From: Pseudomonadota bacterium
GTDB lineage: Bacteria; Pseudomonadota; Alphaproteobacteria; Acetobacterales; Acetobacteraceae
Assembly (NCBI GenBank): GCA_021816925.1
Contig: JAKAWQ010000002.1
Coordinates: forward strand, 166,156-230,155
Direction of reading: 5' to 3'
Length of the DNA stretch: 64,000 nt
A program made the position numbers and the translations under genes. Below, one piece after another: positions 53,460-62,925 of the stretch. The notes beneath the pieces are model-generated. The model made no database searches and was not told where the DNA came from. It saw only the letters and a list, made by a program, of their open reading frames with translations. Numbering within the stretch: the first letter of the stretch is position 1; every line of letters begins with the position of its first letter.

Positions 53460-53730
53460 CCGCCGGATGGCCGATTTCACGGTGCCGAGCGGCAGGCCGG
53501 GCCGCCAGATCCGAGTGCGACAGTCCTTCGACGAAGGCAAGCACGATGAGGCGGCGGCGGCCGCGAACAATATCGAGAGCGCGGTAACGCACGAAGCTGA
53601 AAAGCCATGCCTCGGCACTCCCTCGCGCGGGCTCGAACCGGCGGGCCTCAGAACCTGCATGAAGGCGTCATGCAGTGCGTCTGACGCCAAGCCGCGTTCA
53701 CCGGTGATGCGAAGCGCAATCGTATAAAGG
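53460..53730 (-). pseudogene. Decayed ECF sigma factor gene
   Basis: Pieces of a sigma-70-family extracytoplasmic-function factor are spread over different minus-strand frames. IALRITGERGLASDALHDAF followed by MQV is region 2; AEAWLFSFVRYRALDIVRGR lies in another frame; LIVLAFVEGLSHSDLAAR and LPLGTVKSAIRRG form region 4, split by another frameshift. The usual linker between regions 2 and 4 is shortened. At least two frameshifts and a deletion make it non-functional. Confidence 0.7.
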
Positions 53731-53921
53731 CAAGGCGACTGCAGGTCTCAGAGGCGACGCAGCGCTGCCCGGTCTCCGGTGGCAATGCGTTGCAGGAGAG
53801 AAGCAAGGAATGCGCCGTTCGATCCCCCGGGATGCCTGGCTATCGCGTGGTCGGATAGCGAACGGGAGCGTGCGGGCATCAAGCGATCCCGCCCGGGAAG
53901 GTGGAGGGTCTGGCCAACCGG

Positions 53922-54629
53922 TCAGAGATAGATCGCGCGGACGATCTTTTCGGCGTCGGCGCCGTTCCCGGGCTCGTGCCGCTCGGCCACCCGACCGTCG
54001 CGCAGTACCAGGACATGGTCCGCCACGGCCAGCGCAAGCGTGATGTTCTGCTCGACGATGACCATCGTCACGCCTTCAGCCTTGAGTGCGCCAATGATCG
54101 CGGCGATTGCCCGAACCAGGCGTGGGGCGAGCCCGCCGGAGGGTTCGTCCAGCAACAACAACCTGGGCCGCGCCATCAGGGCTCGCCCGATCGCCACCAT
54201 TTGCTGCTCGCCTCCGGAGAGCAGCGCTACCGGGTGGCGGCGCTTTTCCGCCAGGCTCGGAAATCGCGCCAGCACCTTCGCCTCGAGTCTCTCGATCGGC
54301 CCCTTCCGCACTATTGCACCCAGTCGCAGATTTTCCTCGGTCGTCATCTCCGGAAAGAGATCGCGCGCCTGCGAGACCTGCACGATGCCGTGACGGAATA
54401 TGCGATGCGGAGGCGCGCCCGCCAGTTCTGCCCGGCCGAACCGGATCGAACCGCCGGTCGGGCGCACGAAGCCCGAAAGCACGTTGAGGAGGGTTGATTT
54501 CCCACTGCCATTGGCACCGAGGAGTGCCACCACTTCGCCCGTACGAACCTCGAGATCGACCCCGAACAGAACCCGCCGGCCGGGATAGCCCGCAGTCAAC
54601 CCCGATGCGCGCAGCATCGCCTCAGCCAT
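53922..54629 (-). CDS. livF: Branched-chain amino acid-type ABC transporter ATP-binding protein LivF
   Basis: 235 residues. Walker A LLGANGSGKSTLLNVL, signature LLSGGEQQMVAIGRALM, Walker B LLLLDEPSGG, and H-loop region IVEQN. Hydrolyses ATP to drive uptake through the LivH/LivM permeases. Overlaps the livG stop by eight bases. The genes run periplasmic binding protein-livH-livM-livG-livF on the minus strand, a full HAAT-family importer. Confidence 0.93.
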   Translation of the reverse strand: MAEAMLRASGLTAGYPGRRVLFGVDLEVRTGEVVALLGANGSGKSTLLNVLSGFVRPTGGSIRFGRAELAGAPPHRIFRHGIVQVSQARDLFPEMTTEENLRLGAIVRKGPIERLEAKVLARFPSLAEKRRHPVALLSGGEQQMVAIGRALMARPRLLLLDEPSGGLAPRLVRAIAAIIGALKAEGVTMVIVEQNITLALAVADHVLVLRDGRVAERHEPGNGADAEKIVRAIYL

Positions 54630-55386
54630 GGCCGAGGTAAGCCTCCAGCACCGCGTGGTCGGCGCGCACTGCCTCGGGCGCTCCGTCCGCGACCTTGCTT
54701 CCCTCGCTCAGCACGATCACACGGTCCGCCACCCGCATCACGAGCTCGATCGCGTGCTCGATCAGCAGAACGCCGATCCCGTTTTCTCGCGCCAGGCGTC
54801 GCACCAGATTGGCCAGCTCCGCGCGAACCGGTGGCGCGAGCCCAACCGCCGGTTCGTCGAGCAGCAGTACCGGCGGCAGGCCAGCCACCGCCCGGACAAT
54901 CTCGACCATCCGCTGCTGCCCGCCGGAGAGCCCGCGCGCTGGCCGGTCCGCGATCGCCGCGAGTCTCACTTGATCGAGCAGCGCGCGCACCCGAACCGTT
55001 GCCTCGCGCTCGCTTCGGCGCGCGCCGACGCCGCCGAGGACGAGGCCGAAGAACCGGCTCGCAACGGCGGTGTGCAGACCGACCAGTACGTTCTCTATGA
55101 CGCTCAAATCGGGAAACAGGCCGCCGTTCTGGAAGGTACGGCGGATTCCGCATCCGGCGATGCCGTGCACCGGAAGGTTTTGGATTTCCCGACCTCGAAA
55201 GCAAATTTTTCCACCGGTCACGGGCACGTTGCCGGCAATCGCATTGAAGAGCGTTGTCTTACCGGCCCCGTTCGGTCCGATCAGCGCCATGATCTCGCCT
55301 GGATCGAGCGTCAGGGAAACACGATCGACGGCGACCACGCCGCCAAACTGCACCGTCACCTCGGAAAGCTCCAGCAAGGCCGCCAT
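54622..55386 (-). CDS. livG: Branched-chain amino acid-type ABC transporter ATP-binding protein LivG
   Basis: 254 residues. Walker A LIGPNGAGKTTLFNAI, signature LSGGQQRMVEIVRAVAGLP, Walker B VLLLDEPAVGLAP, and LIEHAIELVMRVADRVIVLS with the switch His. Has the longer insert typical of LivG over LivF. One base separates its start from the livM stop. Confidence 0.93.
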   Translation of the reverse strand: MAALLELSEVTVQFGGVVAVDRVSLTLDPGEIMALIGPNGAGKTTLFNAIAGNVPVTGGKICFRGREIQNLPVHGIAGCGIRRTFQNGGLFPDLSVIENVLVGLHTAVASRFFGLVLGGVGARRSEREATVRVRALLDQVRLAAIADRPARGLSGGQQRMVEIVRAVAGLPPVLLLDEPAVGLAPPVRAELANLVRRLARENGIGVLLIEHAIELVMRVADRVIVLSEGSKVADGAPEAVRADHAVLEAYLGHG

Positions 55387-55387
55387 C

Positions 55388-56356
55388 TCATTCCCTGAGG
55401 TAGCGATCCTGGAAGATCGGGTGCAGCTGCGCGAGCAGGCTCGCCAGCCCGCGTGGCAGGAACAGGATCACAAGGATGATCAGCAGACCGAATGCCAGCT
55501 CCTCCGAGCCCGGGAGACTCATGAAGAACTGCGGCAACGTCGTGAGCAAGGCTGCACCGAGAACCGAGCCAAGAAGACTGCCCAATCCGCCGACCATGAT
55601 GATCGCGAACTCGAGCACAAGCTCGGTGAGGTTGAAGGAATCGGGCGAGAGATGGCCGATCAAGGCCGCGTACATCGTGCCTCCGATGCTGACCACGAAG
55701 CCGCCCCAGGCGAAGCCAGCGACGATGAAGCGGCCGGTCGGGATGCCCATTGCCGCCGCCGCGATCTCGTTGCCGCGGATCGCCATGAAGGCCCGGCCGA
55801 AGCGAGAGGCGAGCAAGCGATCCGTCGTGGTCACAACCGCGACCGCAAGGGCCAGGAGGACATAGAACTTGCGCGCGCCGTCGAGCGGCCAGCCGAACAG
55901 CGTCGGCTCCGGCACGCTCATGCCCATCGACCCGCCGGTCAGCGGCTCCCAGCGAATATAGACCCAGCGCATCAACTCTCCGAAGGCAAGCGTCATGATG
56001 GCAAGGTAAAAAAGCCGTACGCCACGCAGCGCGGGGATGCTGGTGATGAGGCCGGCCAACGCCCCGGCGAGTCCGGCCGGAAGCACGCTCAGCCACCACG
56101 GCAAACCGAACCGGGCCATCAGAATGCCGGAGACATAGGCGCCAATTCCGAAGTAGGCGACGTTCGAGAAAGCAAACAGACCAAGATTGCCGACCACGAC
56201 GTTGAATCCGACACCGACGGGCACGTACATCAGAACGAGCTCGGCGACGAAGAGCTGATAAGGGTTCAGCAGCAGGGGCAGTGGCAATAGCGCGAGCGGC
56301 ACCAGCCAGAAAACTCGCCGGCTGACGGTTTGCACCTCAGCCACGAGGCCGCTCAC
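55388..56356 (-). CDS. livM: Branched-chain amino acid-type ABC transporter permease LivM
   Basis: 322 residues with about nine to ten hydrophobic spans. GNLGLFAFSNVAYFGIGAYV near residue 56 is the LivM signature, and the EAA-like cytoplasmic loop RAFMAIRGNEIAAAAMGIPT couples to the ATPases. Inner-membrane partner of LivH. About 108 bases lie between livH and livM, with no visible promoter. Confidence 0.92.
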   Translation of the reverse strand: MSGLVAEVQTVSRRVFWLVPLALLPLPLLLNPYQLFVAELVLMYVPVGVGFNVVVGNLGLFAFSNVAYFGIGAYVSGILMARFGLPWWLSVLPAGLAGALAGLITSIPALRGVRLFYLAIMTLAFGELMRWVYIRWEPLTGGSMGMSVPEPTLFGWPLDGARKFYVLLALAVAVVTTTDRLLASRFGRAFMAIRGNEIAAAAMGIPTGRFIVAGFAWGGFVVSIGGTMYAALIGHLSPDSFNLTELVLEFAIIMVGGLGSLLGSVLGAALLTTLPQFFMSLPGSEELAFGLLIILVILFLPRGLASLLAQLHPIFQDRYLRE

Positions 56357-56464
56357 GGAAGAGCGGCCGGCAAGCCGGCGGCTGGCACCGAGCGCGATCG
56401 GCGCGCGCGTGATGCTCCTCCGGTCGCGCCAGTGGCCGCCCCGTCACGCGCATCACGCCGGAAA

Positions 56465-57334
56465 TCAGACCCGGATCAGCGCGCGGCGGCCGAAAAGGCC
56501 CCGCGGACGGACCATCAGTACAAGGATCGTCACGACGTAGGCGGTGATGTTGATGAAGACGGTGTTGAGGTAGAAGCCAAGCACTTCCTCGGCGACCCCG
56601 AGTAGCACACCCCCAACCACCGCACCCGGAAGAGAACCGAAGCCGCCGAGCGTCATCGCGGCAAAGCCGCGTACCAGCACCCATTCGCCCATATCGGGCG
56701 TCAGCGGCACGACCATCGCAAGCAGAATGCCGCCAGCCGCGCCCAGCGCCGCTCCCGCACCCCACATCATGCCATGCAGAAGCGGCACATTGATCCCAAC
56801 CAAGGCTGCGCCGCGTTCGGTCTGGAACACGGCACGGATCGTACGCCCGAGCGGGCTCGCGCGAAACAGAAGAAGCAGCACTCCGAGCAGCACCAGCACG
56901 GAACCGCACATCACCACGGCATCCGTGGTGATGACGACCGAACCTATGCTGAATGCGCCCGCCGGGTAGGGGCGCGGCAGGTTGAGGACTTGGTTGCCCC
57001 AGCGCAGCCTGGCCACACCGCGCAGCGCATACCCGACCGCGAGCGCCATCGTCGCCAGTGCCAGATGCGGACCTTGCATGATCCGCCGCAGCAGGAATCG
57101 CTGGACGAGAAAGCCGAGAACGAAGAGCAGTAAAAGCGCGAGCGGAACGGCCACCACAAAAGGCAGGCCAAAGCCGAGGAAGACGAGTCCGGCATAGGCG
57201 CCGGCCATCGCCATGTCGCCATGGCCGAAATTCAGCACCGTGGTGGCCCGGTAGACGAGCGTCATCGAGAGCGCGATCAGCGCATAGAGCATGCCGTTGG
57301 CGACCCCGCTCACAAGCAGCTGCGGCAGCATCAT
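56465..57334 (-). CDS. livH: Branched-chain amino acid-type ABC transporter permease LivH
   Basis: 289 residues from ATG 57334. GVANGMLYALIALSMTLVYR and TTVLNFGHGDMAMAGAYAGL are LivH signatures, and RAVFQTERGAALVGINVPLL is the EAA-type loop. About eight hydrophobic spans. The frame extends to a TTG at 57379 with 15 extra residues of non-membrane sequence; the ATG pair at 57334/57331 is more plausible. About 53 bases after the binding-protein stop. Confidence 0.9.
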   Translation of the reverse strand: MMLPQLLVSGVANGMLYALIALSMTLVYRATTVLNFGHGDMAMAGAYAGLVFLGFGLPFVVAVPLALLLLFVLGFLVQRFLLRRIMQGPHLALATMALAVGYALRGVARLRWGNQVLNLPRPYPAGAFSIGSVVITTDAVVMCGSVLVLLGVLLLLFRASPLGRTIRAVFQTERGAALVGINVPLLHGMMWGAGAALGAAGGILLAMVVPLTPDMGEWVLVRGFAAMTLGGFGSLPGAVVGGVLLGVAEEVLGFYLNTVFINITAYVVTILVLMVRPRGLFGRRALIRV

Positions 57335-57387
57335 CAGCACGCGGGCGCACCCCGCCTGCGGGCCAGGAGCAGTCGACAAGAGGGTGG

Positions 57388-58605
57388 TTATTGCGGTCCG
57401 GCGATCGGGGTTCCCCAGGATTTGTAGATCGTCTCTTTGCCCGATGCGTTGAGCCCGACGTCGTTCATGCGCTGCACACCCACATGGTTGGTCACGCTGA
57501 AGGTCTCGGTATCGGCGAATACCCCGGTCTGGAAGTGCTTGAGCGATTCGACCGCCGCAATCCAGCTCTGCCGCGTCGGGTTGGGCCCGGCCAGATCGAA
57601 GGCCTTGACCGTGACGATCGCAACCGGCACGCCAAAATAATAGAAGTTGGTCGGGACCCCGTTCGCGGGCAGTTCGCTCTTCGTCAAATATTTAAGGAAA
57701 ATGTCATGGAATCTGGCGAGCGGGCCCTGGCCGATGGGCGCCTGGAACTGGTACGGCTGGAAGAATATCCCCTTCACAGCATCGATAGTGCCGACGTCGT
57801 GCACCACTTGGTCGAAGTCCGCGCCGAGGGCGCCCATCACCGGGATGTGCATCCCATACTGATGCATCGCACGCAGGAACACGATCAGCGCCGGCTGGTA
57901 AAGGCAGGCCATCACCGCCTGCGCGCCGGATGCCTTGATGCGCAGCACCTGGGCAGTGGCGTCCGTGGCGCCCGGCTCAAGCGTGGTGTTGGCAACCACC
58001 GTTCCGCCGTGGCTCTTGACGTAAGCCGTTGCGGCATTGCAGTAGCCGTGTGCCCAGTCGTTGCTGTGTTCCACAAGGGCGACCTTCTTCACTCCGGGCT
58101 TGCTCATCGCGAAGGCCGCCATCGCATGGCCCGAGGCATTGCCCGTGTAGCCCACCGCGAAGATACCCGGACTCGTCGGCAGCGCGATATGCGGGTCGGC
58201 CGCGAGGCCCATCCACGGCACGCCGCTCCTGAGCAGCATCGGCTTGATGGCCAGCGACACCCCGCTGCAGGGCTGGGCCATGACCATGAAGACCTTGTCC
58301 TGATAGATCAGCTTCTTCGCCGCGGCGATCCCCTGCGTCTCATTGCAGGCACTGTCGGCGAAGACGATGTCGAATTTCCTGCCGTGCACTCCGCCCGTGG
58401 CGTTGATGTAGCGGAGATAGGCTGTCGGACCGTAATCGAGCGGATCGAACACCGAATCGGGTCCCGAGTAGGGGCCGAGCATGCCAATCCTGATCGTTGT
58501 CGGCGTGATGCCCTGCGTGTTGCCTGCTGCGCTCGCTCCCATGGTCGTCACAAGAGAGAACAGGGCTGCACACACTGCTTTGGTCAGTATGTTTCGGATC
58601 AACAT
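57388..58605 (-). CDS. livK: ABC transporter periplasmic substrate-binding protein (LivK/HAAT type)
   Basis: 405 residues. Signal peptide (AVCAALFSLVTTMGASAAG), then a type I periplasmic-binding fold: TIRIGMLGPYSGPDSVFDPL, KVFMVMAQPCSGVSLAIKPM and VKKVALVEHSNDWAHGYCNA. ATG 58605 follows GGGAGGTCATCGCG. The ligand pocket cannot be read off; family members bind branched-chain or other amino acids, amides or urea. First gene of the five-gene importer. No nearby catabolic gene identifies the substrate. Confidence 0.87.
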   Translation of the reverse strand: MLIRNILTKAVCAALFSLVTTMGASAAGNTQGITPTTIRIGMLGPYSGPDSVFDPLDYGPTAYLRYINATGGVHGRKFDIVFADSACNETQGIAAAKKLIYQDKVFMVMAQPCSGVSLAIKPMLLRSGVPWMGLAADPHIALPTSPGIFAVGYTGNASGHAMAAFAMSKPGVKKVALVEHSNDWAHGYCNAATAYVKSHGGTVVANTTLEPGATDATAQVLRIKASGAQAVMACLYQPALIVFLRAMHQYGMHIPVMGALGADFDQVVHDVGTIDAVKGIFFQPYQFQAPIGQGPLARFHDIFLKYLTKSELPANGVPTNFYYFGVPVAIVTVKAFDLAGPNPTRQSWIAAVESLKHFQTGVFADTETFSVTNHVGVQRMNDVGLNASGKETIYKSWGTPIAGPQ

Positions 58606-58694
58606 CGCGATGACCTCCCCTCCCGCCGCGTGCCCGCCGCGATTTACCGCATCATCGACGCAACCCGCCGGGCCTGGCAAGCCCGGAAGCGTCG

Positions 58695-60053
58695 CTACTC
58701 GGATGCCGCGAACGGATTTTCCGTGTTGCGGAAGGTCAGGCGGATCGGCGTTCCCGGCAGCGCGAAGCTTTCGCGCAGACCGTTCACGAGATAGCGCCGG
58801 TACTCCTCGGGCGCCGCCTCGGCACGGCTGCCGAATACGACGAAGCTGGGCGGCCGGGCCTTGGCCTCGGTGATGTAGCGGAGGTTAACCCGCCGGCCGC
58901 CGATGATCGGAGGCGGGTGACGCGCGAGTGCCTGGGTAAGCCAACGGTTCAGGCTTCCGGTTGGGATGCGCCGGTTCCAGACCTCGGCCGCCTCTGCCAC
59001 GGCCGGCAGGAAGGCGGTCATCCCGACGCCGGTCAGAGCCGAAAGCGGCAGCACCGTGACCCCCTTGAGCTGGGGCAGACTCGCGGCAATACGCTCCTCG
59101 ATCGCGCACTTGACGCCTGCGCGCGCCGGAACGGCGTCCCATTTCGTCAGTATCACGACTGCGGCACGGCCTTCCTCGGCGATCAGCCGACCGATTTCCA
59201 GATCCTGCTCGTGGATGCCTGCGGTAGCATCCACCGCGAGTGCTACCACTTCGGCCCGCTTCAGCGCCGTGATCGCGGCACTGGCGGCAAGCGTTTCGGC
59301 GCCACGCCCGACGCGCGCGCGTCGGCGCAGCCCGGCAGTGTCGATGAGCGCGAACAGCGTGCCGTCCGCAGCGGTGAAGGGGAGTGTCACCGCATCGCGG
59401 GTAATCCCGGGCTCCGGCCCGGTGAGCAGCCGGTCCTCGCCCAGCAGGCGGTTGATGAGAGTTGATTTGCCGGCATTGGGACGGCCGACGACGGCCAGGC
59501 GGAGCGCCCGCTCGGCGGCTTCGCGTACCTCCCCGGCCGGGGCAAGGCGCGCGGCGATGGCGGCGGCCAGCGCGTCGATCCCTTCGCCGTGCGCGGCCGA
59601 AACCGCGAGCGGCTCGCCGAGTCCAAGGCGCCAGCCCTCTGCTGCACCCGCTGCGCCCCTGCCCTCGGCCTTGTTCGTCACCGCCATCACCGGCCTGCCC
59701 TGCCGGCGCAGCCATTGCGCGAGTTCGAGGTCACGCGGGAGAACACCTGCCCGCGCATCAATGACGAAAACCACCAGATCCGCCCGCCGCACCACCGCTT
59801 CAGCCCGTGCAAGCATCCGTCCGGCGAGCGATCCGGACGGTCCCGCCTCGAGCCCGGCGGTATCGGCCAGCAGCACCGCACGCCCGGCCAGCCGCACCTC
59901 GGTCTCGCGCCCGTCGCGCGTCAGCCCTGGCGTGTCCGCAACCAGCGCCAGACGCCGACCCGCCAGCCGATTGAAGAGGCTCGACTTGCCCACATTCGCC
60001 CGACCGGCGATGACGACACGCGGAAGCATGGCCGGCGACCCATTCAACGCCAA
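58695..60053 (-). CDS. der: Ribosome-assembly GTPase Der (EngA)
   Basis: 452 residues with two tandem G domains and a C-terminal KH-like domain. Domain 1: GRANVGKSSLFNRL, DTAGLEAG, NKAEG. Domain 2: GRPNAGKSTLINRL, DTAGLRRRARVG, TKWD. It acts in 50S subunit maturation. The start overlaps the bamB stop by ten bases, or begins at ATG 60029 (MLPRVVI). The order yfgM-bamB-der matches many proteobacteria. Confidence 0.95.
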   Translation of the reverse strand: MALNGSPAMLPRVVIAGRANVGKSSLFNRLAGRRLALVADTPGLTRDGRETEVRLAGRAVLLADTAGLEAGPSGSLAGRMLARAEAVVRRADLVVFVIDARAGVLPRDLELAQWLRRQGRPVMAVTNKAEGRGAAGAAEGWRLGLGEPLAVSAAHGEGIDALAAAIAARLAPAGEVREAAERALRLAVVGRPNAGKSTLINRLLGEDRLLTGPEPGITRDAVTLPFTAADGTLFALIDTAGLRRRARVGRGAETLAASAAITALKRAEVVALAVDATAGIHEQDLEIGRLIAEEGRAAVVILTKWDAVPARAGVKCAIEERIAASLPQLKGVTVLPLSALTGVGMTAFLPAVAEAAEVWNRRIPTGSLNRWLTQALARHPPPIIGGRRVNLRYITEAKARPPSFVVFGSRAEAAPEEYRRYLVNGLRESFALPGTPIRLTFRNTENPFAASE

Positions 60054-61387
60054 GCGGTGAGCGTGCCGTCACGCAACAGCACGAGCACCGTCGCGTCGGC
60101 CACCACCGGCGCGAGCGCTGCCGGCCCGGGCAGACGCTGAACCTGCACAATCTTGCCGCTCTCCGGCAAAACCGCCGCAAGCTCCCCGTTGTCGCCCGCG
60201 AGCAGGAGCCGCCCTCCGGCGAGCACTGGCCCGCGCCAAAGAATCGGCCCGTGCTTGCGTTTGGGATTCTTGAAGAGAGACATTTGCGTGATCCAGCGTA
60301 CGAGGCCGTCATTGCGTCCGATCGCGGCCAGACGCTGGCCGGCCGTGAGCACGAACATCCAGTCCCCGGCGACAGCCGGCGTGTCGCTTCCGGAAACCTC
60401 GAGATAGAAGACTCGCCGGCCCGAGTGCAGATCGTCGGCAACCAAGAGCTGGCCGAGACTGATCGCATAGACGATCGAACCATCGATTACCGGCAGCGCG
60501 CGAATCGCGGAAAGCTCGGAAGGGCTCACGCCGGCGAAGGCGGCGCCGAGGTTGTCCGACCATTGCACCGCCCCGGTATCTGCCGCGAGCGCGGTGAACT
60601 CACCTGAAGCGAACCCGGCGATCACCAGCCCTTGTGAAACTGCCGGCGACGGGTCGCCCAGCACACCCACGCTTGCGCCCTGCGCTTGGTAGGACCAGAT
60701 TTTGGCACCATCCGCAGTGGAGAGCGCAAGCATCCTGCCGCCGATCGTCGGCACGAAGAGGCGACTGCCCACGATTGTCGGGGCTGCCCGTGCCGGATCG
60801 CCGATGGCATGACGCCAGCGGAGGGTCCCCTTGGCAGTATCGATCGCCAACACTTCCGCACGACCGGTAGCGGCGTAAAGCGTGCCACTGTCAAATGAGA
60901 CGCCGCCACCGACCTCTTCGCTCCGGTCTTTCGGTGCCTTTGTGTTGAACCGCCAGAGGTGCATGCCGTCGGCAAGCCTGAAGCTTCGAATAACGCCGGC
61001 TGCATCCATCGTGAATACCTTGCCGCCGGCCACCACCGGCGATGCCGTCAGCATGCGCCGGTAAGTCGCGCCCGCGCCGATTCCGGCACGCCAAGCCAAG
61101 GTAAGACGAGTGCCCGCGGCCAGCGATCCCATGCGATGCTCCGGATTACCGCCCACCTGGGGCCAATCCGGATTGCGCCTTGGCGTCGGCAGCTCAATGA
61201 CGCCGGTCGAATTCTTTTCGACCGTCAGGTTCCTCCGCGGCGGCAGCACGTCGAGCCGAACGCCCGGGAGCGGCTTCTTGGTCTGGCCGAACCATATGCC
61301 GCAGCCACCAAGCGCAAGCGGCATGAGCAGAACCGCACGGCGGGGGAGCAGCCGGCCCTGCCCCAGCCGAATGGTGCGTCCGTTCAT
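60044..61387 (-). CDS. bamB: Outer-membrane protein assembly lipoprotein BamB (PQQ-like beta-propeller)
   Basis: 447 residues. Lipoprotein signal LLMPLALGGC (Cys about residue 29), a short Pro-rich linker, then repeats of the eight-bladed propeller: AGKVFTMDAAGVIRSFRLAD-like blades with GxxxWxF patterns (HLWRFNTKAP, GTLRWRHAIGDPA, KIWSYQAQGAS, VQWSDNLGAAF). BamB assists beta-barrel insertion with BamA. Overlaps the yfgM gene by four bases and der by ten, forming one unit. Confidence 0.92.
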   Translation of the reverse strand: MNGRTIRLGQGRLLPRRAVLLMPLALGGCGIWFGQTKKPLPGVRLDVLPPRRNLTVEKNSTGVIELPTPRRNPDWPQVGGNPEHRMGSLAAGTRLTLAWRAGIGAGATYRRMLTASPVVAGGKVFTMDAAGVIRSFRLADGMHLWRFNTKAPKDRSEEVGGGVSFDSGTLYAATGRAEVLAIDTAKGTLRWRHAIGDPARAAPTIVGSRLFVPTIGGRMLALSTADGAKIWSYQAQGASVGVLGDPSPAVSQGLVIAGFASGEFTALAADTGAVQWSDNLGAAFAGVSPSELSAIRALPVIDGSIVYAISLGQLLVADDLHSGRRVFYLEVSGSDTPAVAGDWMFVLTAGQRLAAIGRNDGLVRWITQMSLFKNPKRKHGPILWRGPVLAGGRLLLAGDNGELAAVLPESGKIVQVQRLPGPAALAPVVADATVLVLLRDGTLTAWR

Positions 61388-62067
61388 TCGGACAATTGAA
61401 CCAGCAATGCCGCAGCACGTGCGCGCACCCCTTGCGGCGCGCTCGGATCGCTCCTTAATGCGGAAAGCGTCTTCTTGGCCGCCGCCTTGTCCCCCCGCGC
61501 GATCGCAATCAGCGCCGTCGCCTCCTCGGCCATCGGCCGCCAGGGATCGCCGGAGACCAGGAGCGGCCGCAGTTCCGCCGCAAGGCGGCGCACATCGCCG
61601 CCAGACCTTATTCCATCGATCTGGTGCGTTACCCAGAGCAGGCGTGCGAGCCCCGCAAAAAGTGGGCCGGCCTGTCGATCCTGCGCCACGCCCTGCCAGA
61701 GTGTGAGCGCAAGCTTCTGCTGCCCGTTGCCTGCAGCCAGTGCGGCGGCCCTGAGCCGTGCCAGCGTGCGGTATCCCGCCGGCAGGTTGTTTTCAGTCAG
61801 GCGAGCGAACGCTGTCTCCGCCTTGGCATCGCCCCCGGCCGCAGTGCCGGCCGGATTCACGGCGCCCAGACTCTGGGCGGCGGCGAAATAGGCGGTAGCC
61901 ACGCTCCTCTGCTGGCGCGCCCGCCACCACACCAAGCCTTGCCAGGCTGCAACGCCAAGCGCGACCGCCACCGCCGCCGCGGCAAAAACCTTTCCGTAGC
62001 GCACCAGAAAAGCACGCGCCCGATCGGCGCGAAGGTCCGCCTCGACTTCCTCGAAAATGTCGGCCAA
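61384..62067 (-). CDS. TPR-containing membrane protein YfgM-like
   Basis: 227 residues from a TTG start preceded by AGGGGAA; the longer frame to 62280 has no homology-like sequence. Cytoplasmic ADIFEEVEADLRADRARAF, one transmembrane segment (VFAAAAVAVALGVAAWQGLV), then a periplasmic helical TPR-like region ending RARAAALLVQLSE. YfgM associates with SecYEG and PpiD in periplasmic chaperoning, and the gene commonly precedes bamB. The rare TTG start may keep expression low. Confidence 0.8.
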   Translation of the reverse strand: MADIFEEVEADLRADRARAFLVRYGKVFAAAAVAVALGVAAWQGLVWWRARQQRSVATAYFAAAQSLGAVNPAGTAAGGDAKAETAFARLTENNLPAGYRTLARLRAAALAAGNGQQKLALTLWQGVAQDRQAGPLFAGLARLLWVTHQIDGIRSGGDVRRLAAELRPLLVSGDPWRPMAEEATALIAIARGDKAAAKKTLSALRSDPSAPQGVRARAAALLVQLSE

Positions 62068-62225
62068 GCCAGTTCCCCTGCCGGACGCGCAGGACCATAG
62101 AGCCGATCCCGGTTCTTGGGAATTCTGTGGATCGGTTGAATCGGCTTGGCAGAGGTCCGCCAGTCCGGGTCGGGCTGAGAGCCGAAAAACTCTCCGTTCA
62201 TCCCTTGCTGGCACAACTCTGAGGC

Positions 62226-62597
62226 ATGCGTTTCCTGCTTCCAGCTGCCGTCCTGCTGCCGCTGACTGCCTGCGGCGCATCGTGGATCGTACCCGTAGGT
62301 GCGGCAGCCGGGGTCAACCTGGTCAGCGTGGTCGTGCTGCATCGCAGCCTGTTCGACGTCATCTGGTCGTTTGCCTCCGGCCGGGATTGTTCGATCGTGC
62401 GGCTCGATCGGGGACTCAGCTATTGCAAGCCGCCGGAACCGGAGCCGCCCCCCCTTCCTTACTGCACACGGACGCTGGGCTGGGTCGAATGCTGGACCGA
62501 CCCGCAGGTCTTTTTTGATCCGCCACGCCAAGTGGCGGACGGACCTTACAAACTCACGCCCGCGCAGGAAAAGAACCGTACCCACGGCTGGCCGTGA
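62226..62597 (+). CDS. Small hypothetical lipoprotein
   Basis: 123 residues. Signal with lipobox LPLTAC (Cys16), a hydrophobic stretch AAGVNLVSVVVLHRSLFDV, then DCSIVRLDRGLSYCKPPEPE and PYCTRTLGWVECWTDPQ with four conserved-looking cysteines, likely two disulfides. Similar small Cys-containing lipoproteins occur in many Rhodospirillales without known function. Divergent from the yfgM-bamB-der unit and followed by an intrinsic terminator. Confidence 0.7.
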   Translation: MRFLLPAAVLLPLTACGASWIVPVGAAAGVNLVSVVVLHRSLFDVIWSFASGRDCSIVRLDRGLSYCKPPEPEPPPLPYCTRTLGWVECWTDPQVFFDPPRQVADGPYKLTPAQEKNRTHGWP

Positions 62598-62629
62598 CCG
62601 TGCGCGGTTCGGCGTGCTATGGAAGAAAG

Positions 62630-62661
62630 AGCCGGAGCAAAGGAGGTTCCGGGCTTTTTTT
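62630..62661 (+). terminator. Intrinsic terminator after the small lipoprotein gene
   Basis: Stem AGCCGGA / TCCGGGCT (one bulged G) around GCAAAGGAGGT, immediately followed by a run of seven T. Thirty-two bases downstream of the stop at 62597, on the same strand. Confidence 0.6.
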
Positions 62662-62736
62662 GCGAGCAGATCCGCCGCTCCGGCAAACCTCGCTGCGAAT
62701 CGGCGCGAGCACGATCTGCGGAAGAGGTAAGTCCCA

Positions 62737-62925
62737 ATGAATCCGACTCCAAGGCGCAATAGCAAAACCCGCCCCTCCGCCACGCGCCGATGGCAACCCG
62801 CGGCGTTGGTGCTTTTCGCCGCTGCCCTGCTGGTGCCACTCGCGGGCTGCGGCAAGCGCGGACCACCCTCTCCTCCTGGCCCGTCGAGCCAAGTGACCTA
62901 TCCGAAGATCTATCCGACGCAATAG
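62737..62925 (+). CDS. lptM: Small lipoprotein, LptM (YifL)-like
   Basis: 62 residues. Basic N-terminus, hydrophobic ALVLFAAALLVPLAGC lipobox, then CGKRGPPSPPGP and a Tyr/Pro tail. This is the LptM/YifL pattern; LptM assists maturation of the LPS-export protein LptD. The ribosome-binding site AAGAGG lies before ATG 62737. In many alphaproteobacteria the gene sits between argH and lysA; neither is present here, and insertion-sequence remnants follow within about 450 bp. Confidence 0.65.
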   Translation: MNPTPRRNSKTRPSATRRWQPAALVLFAAALLVPLAGCGKRGPPSPPGPSSQVTYPKIYPTQ

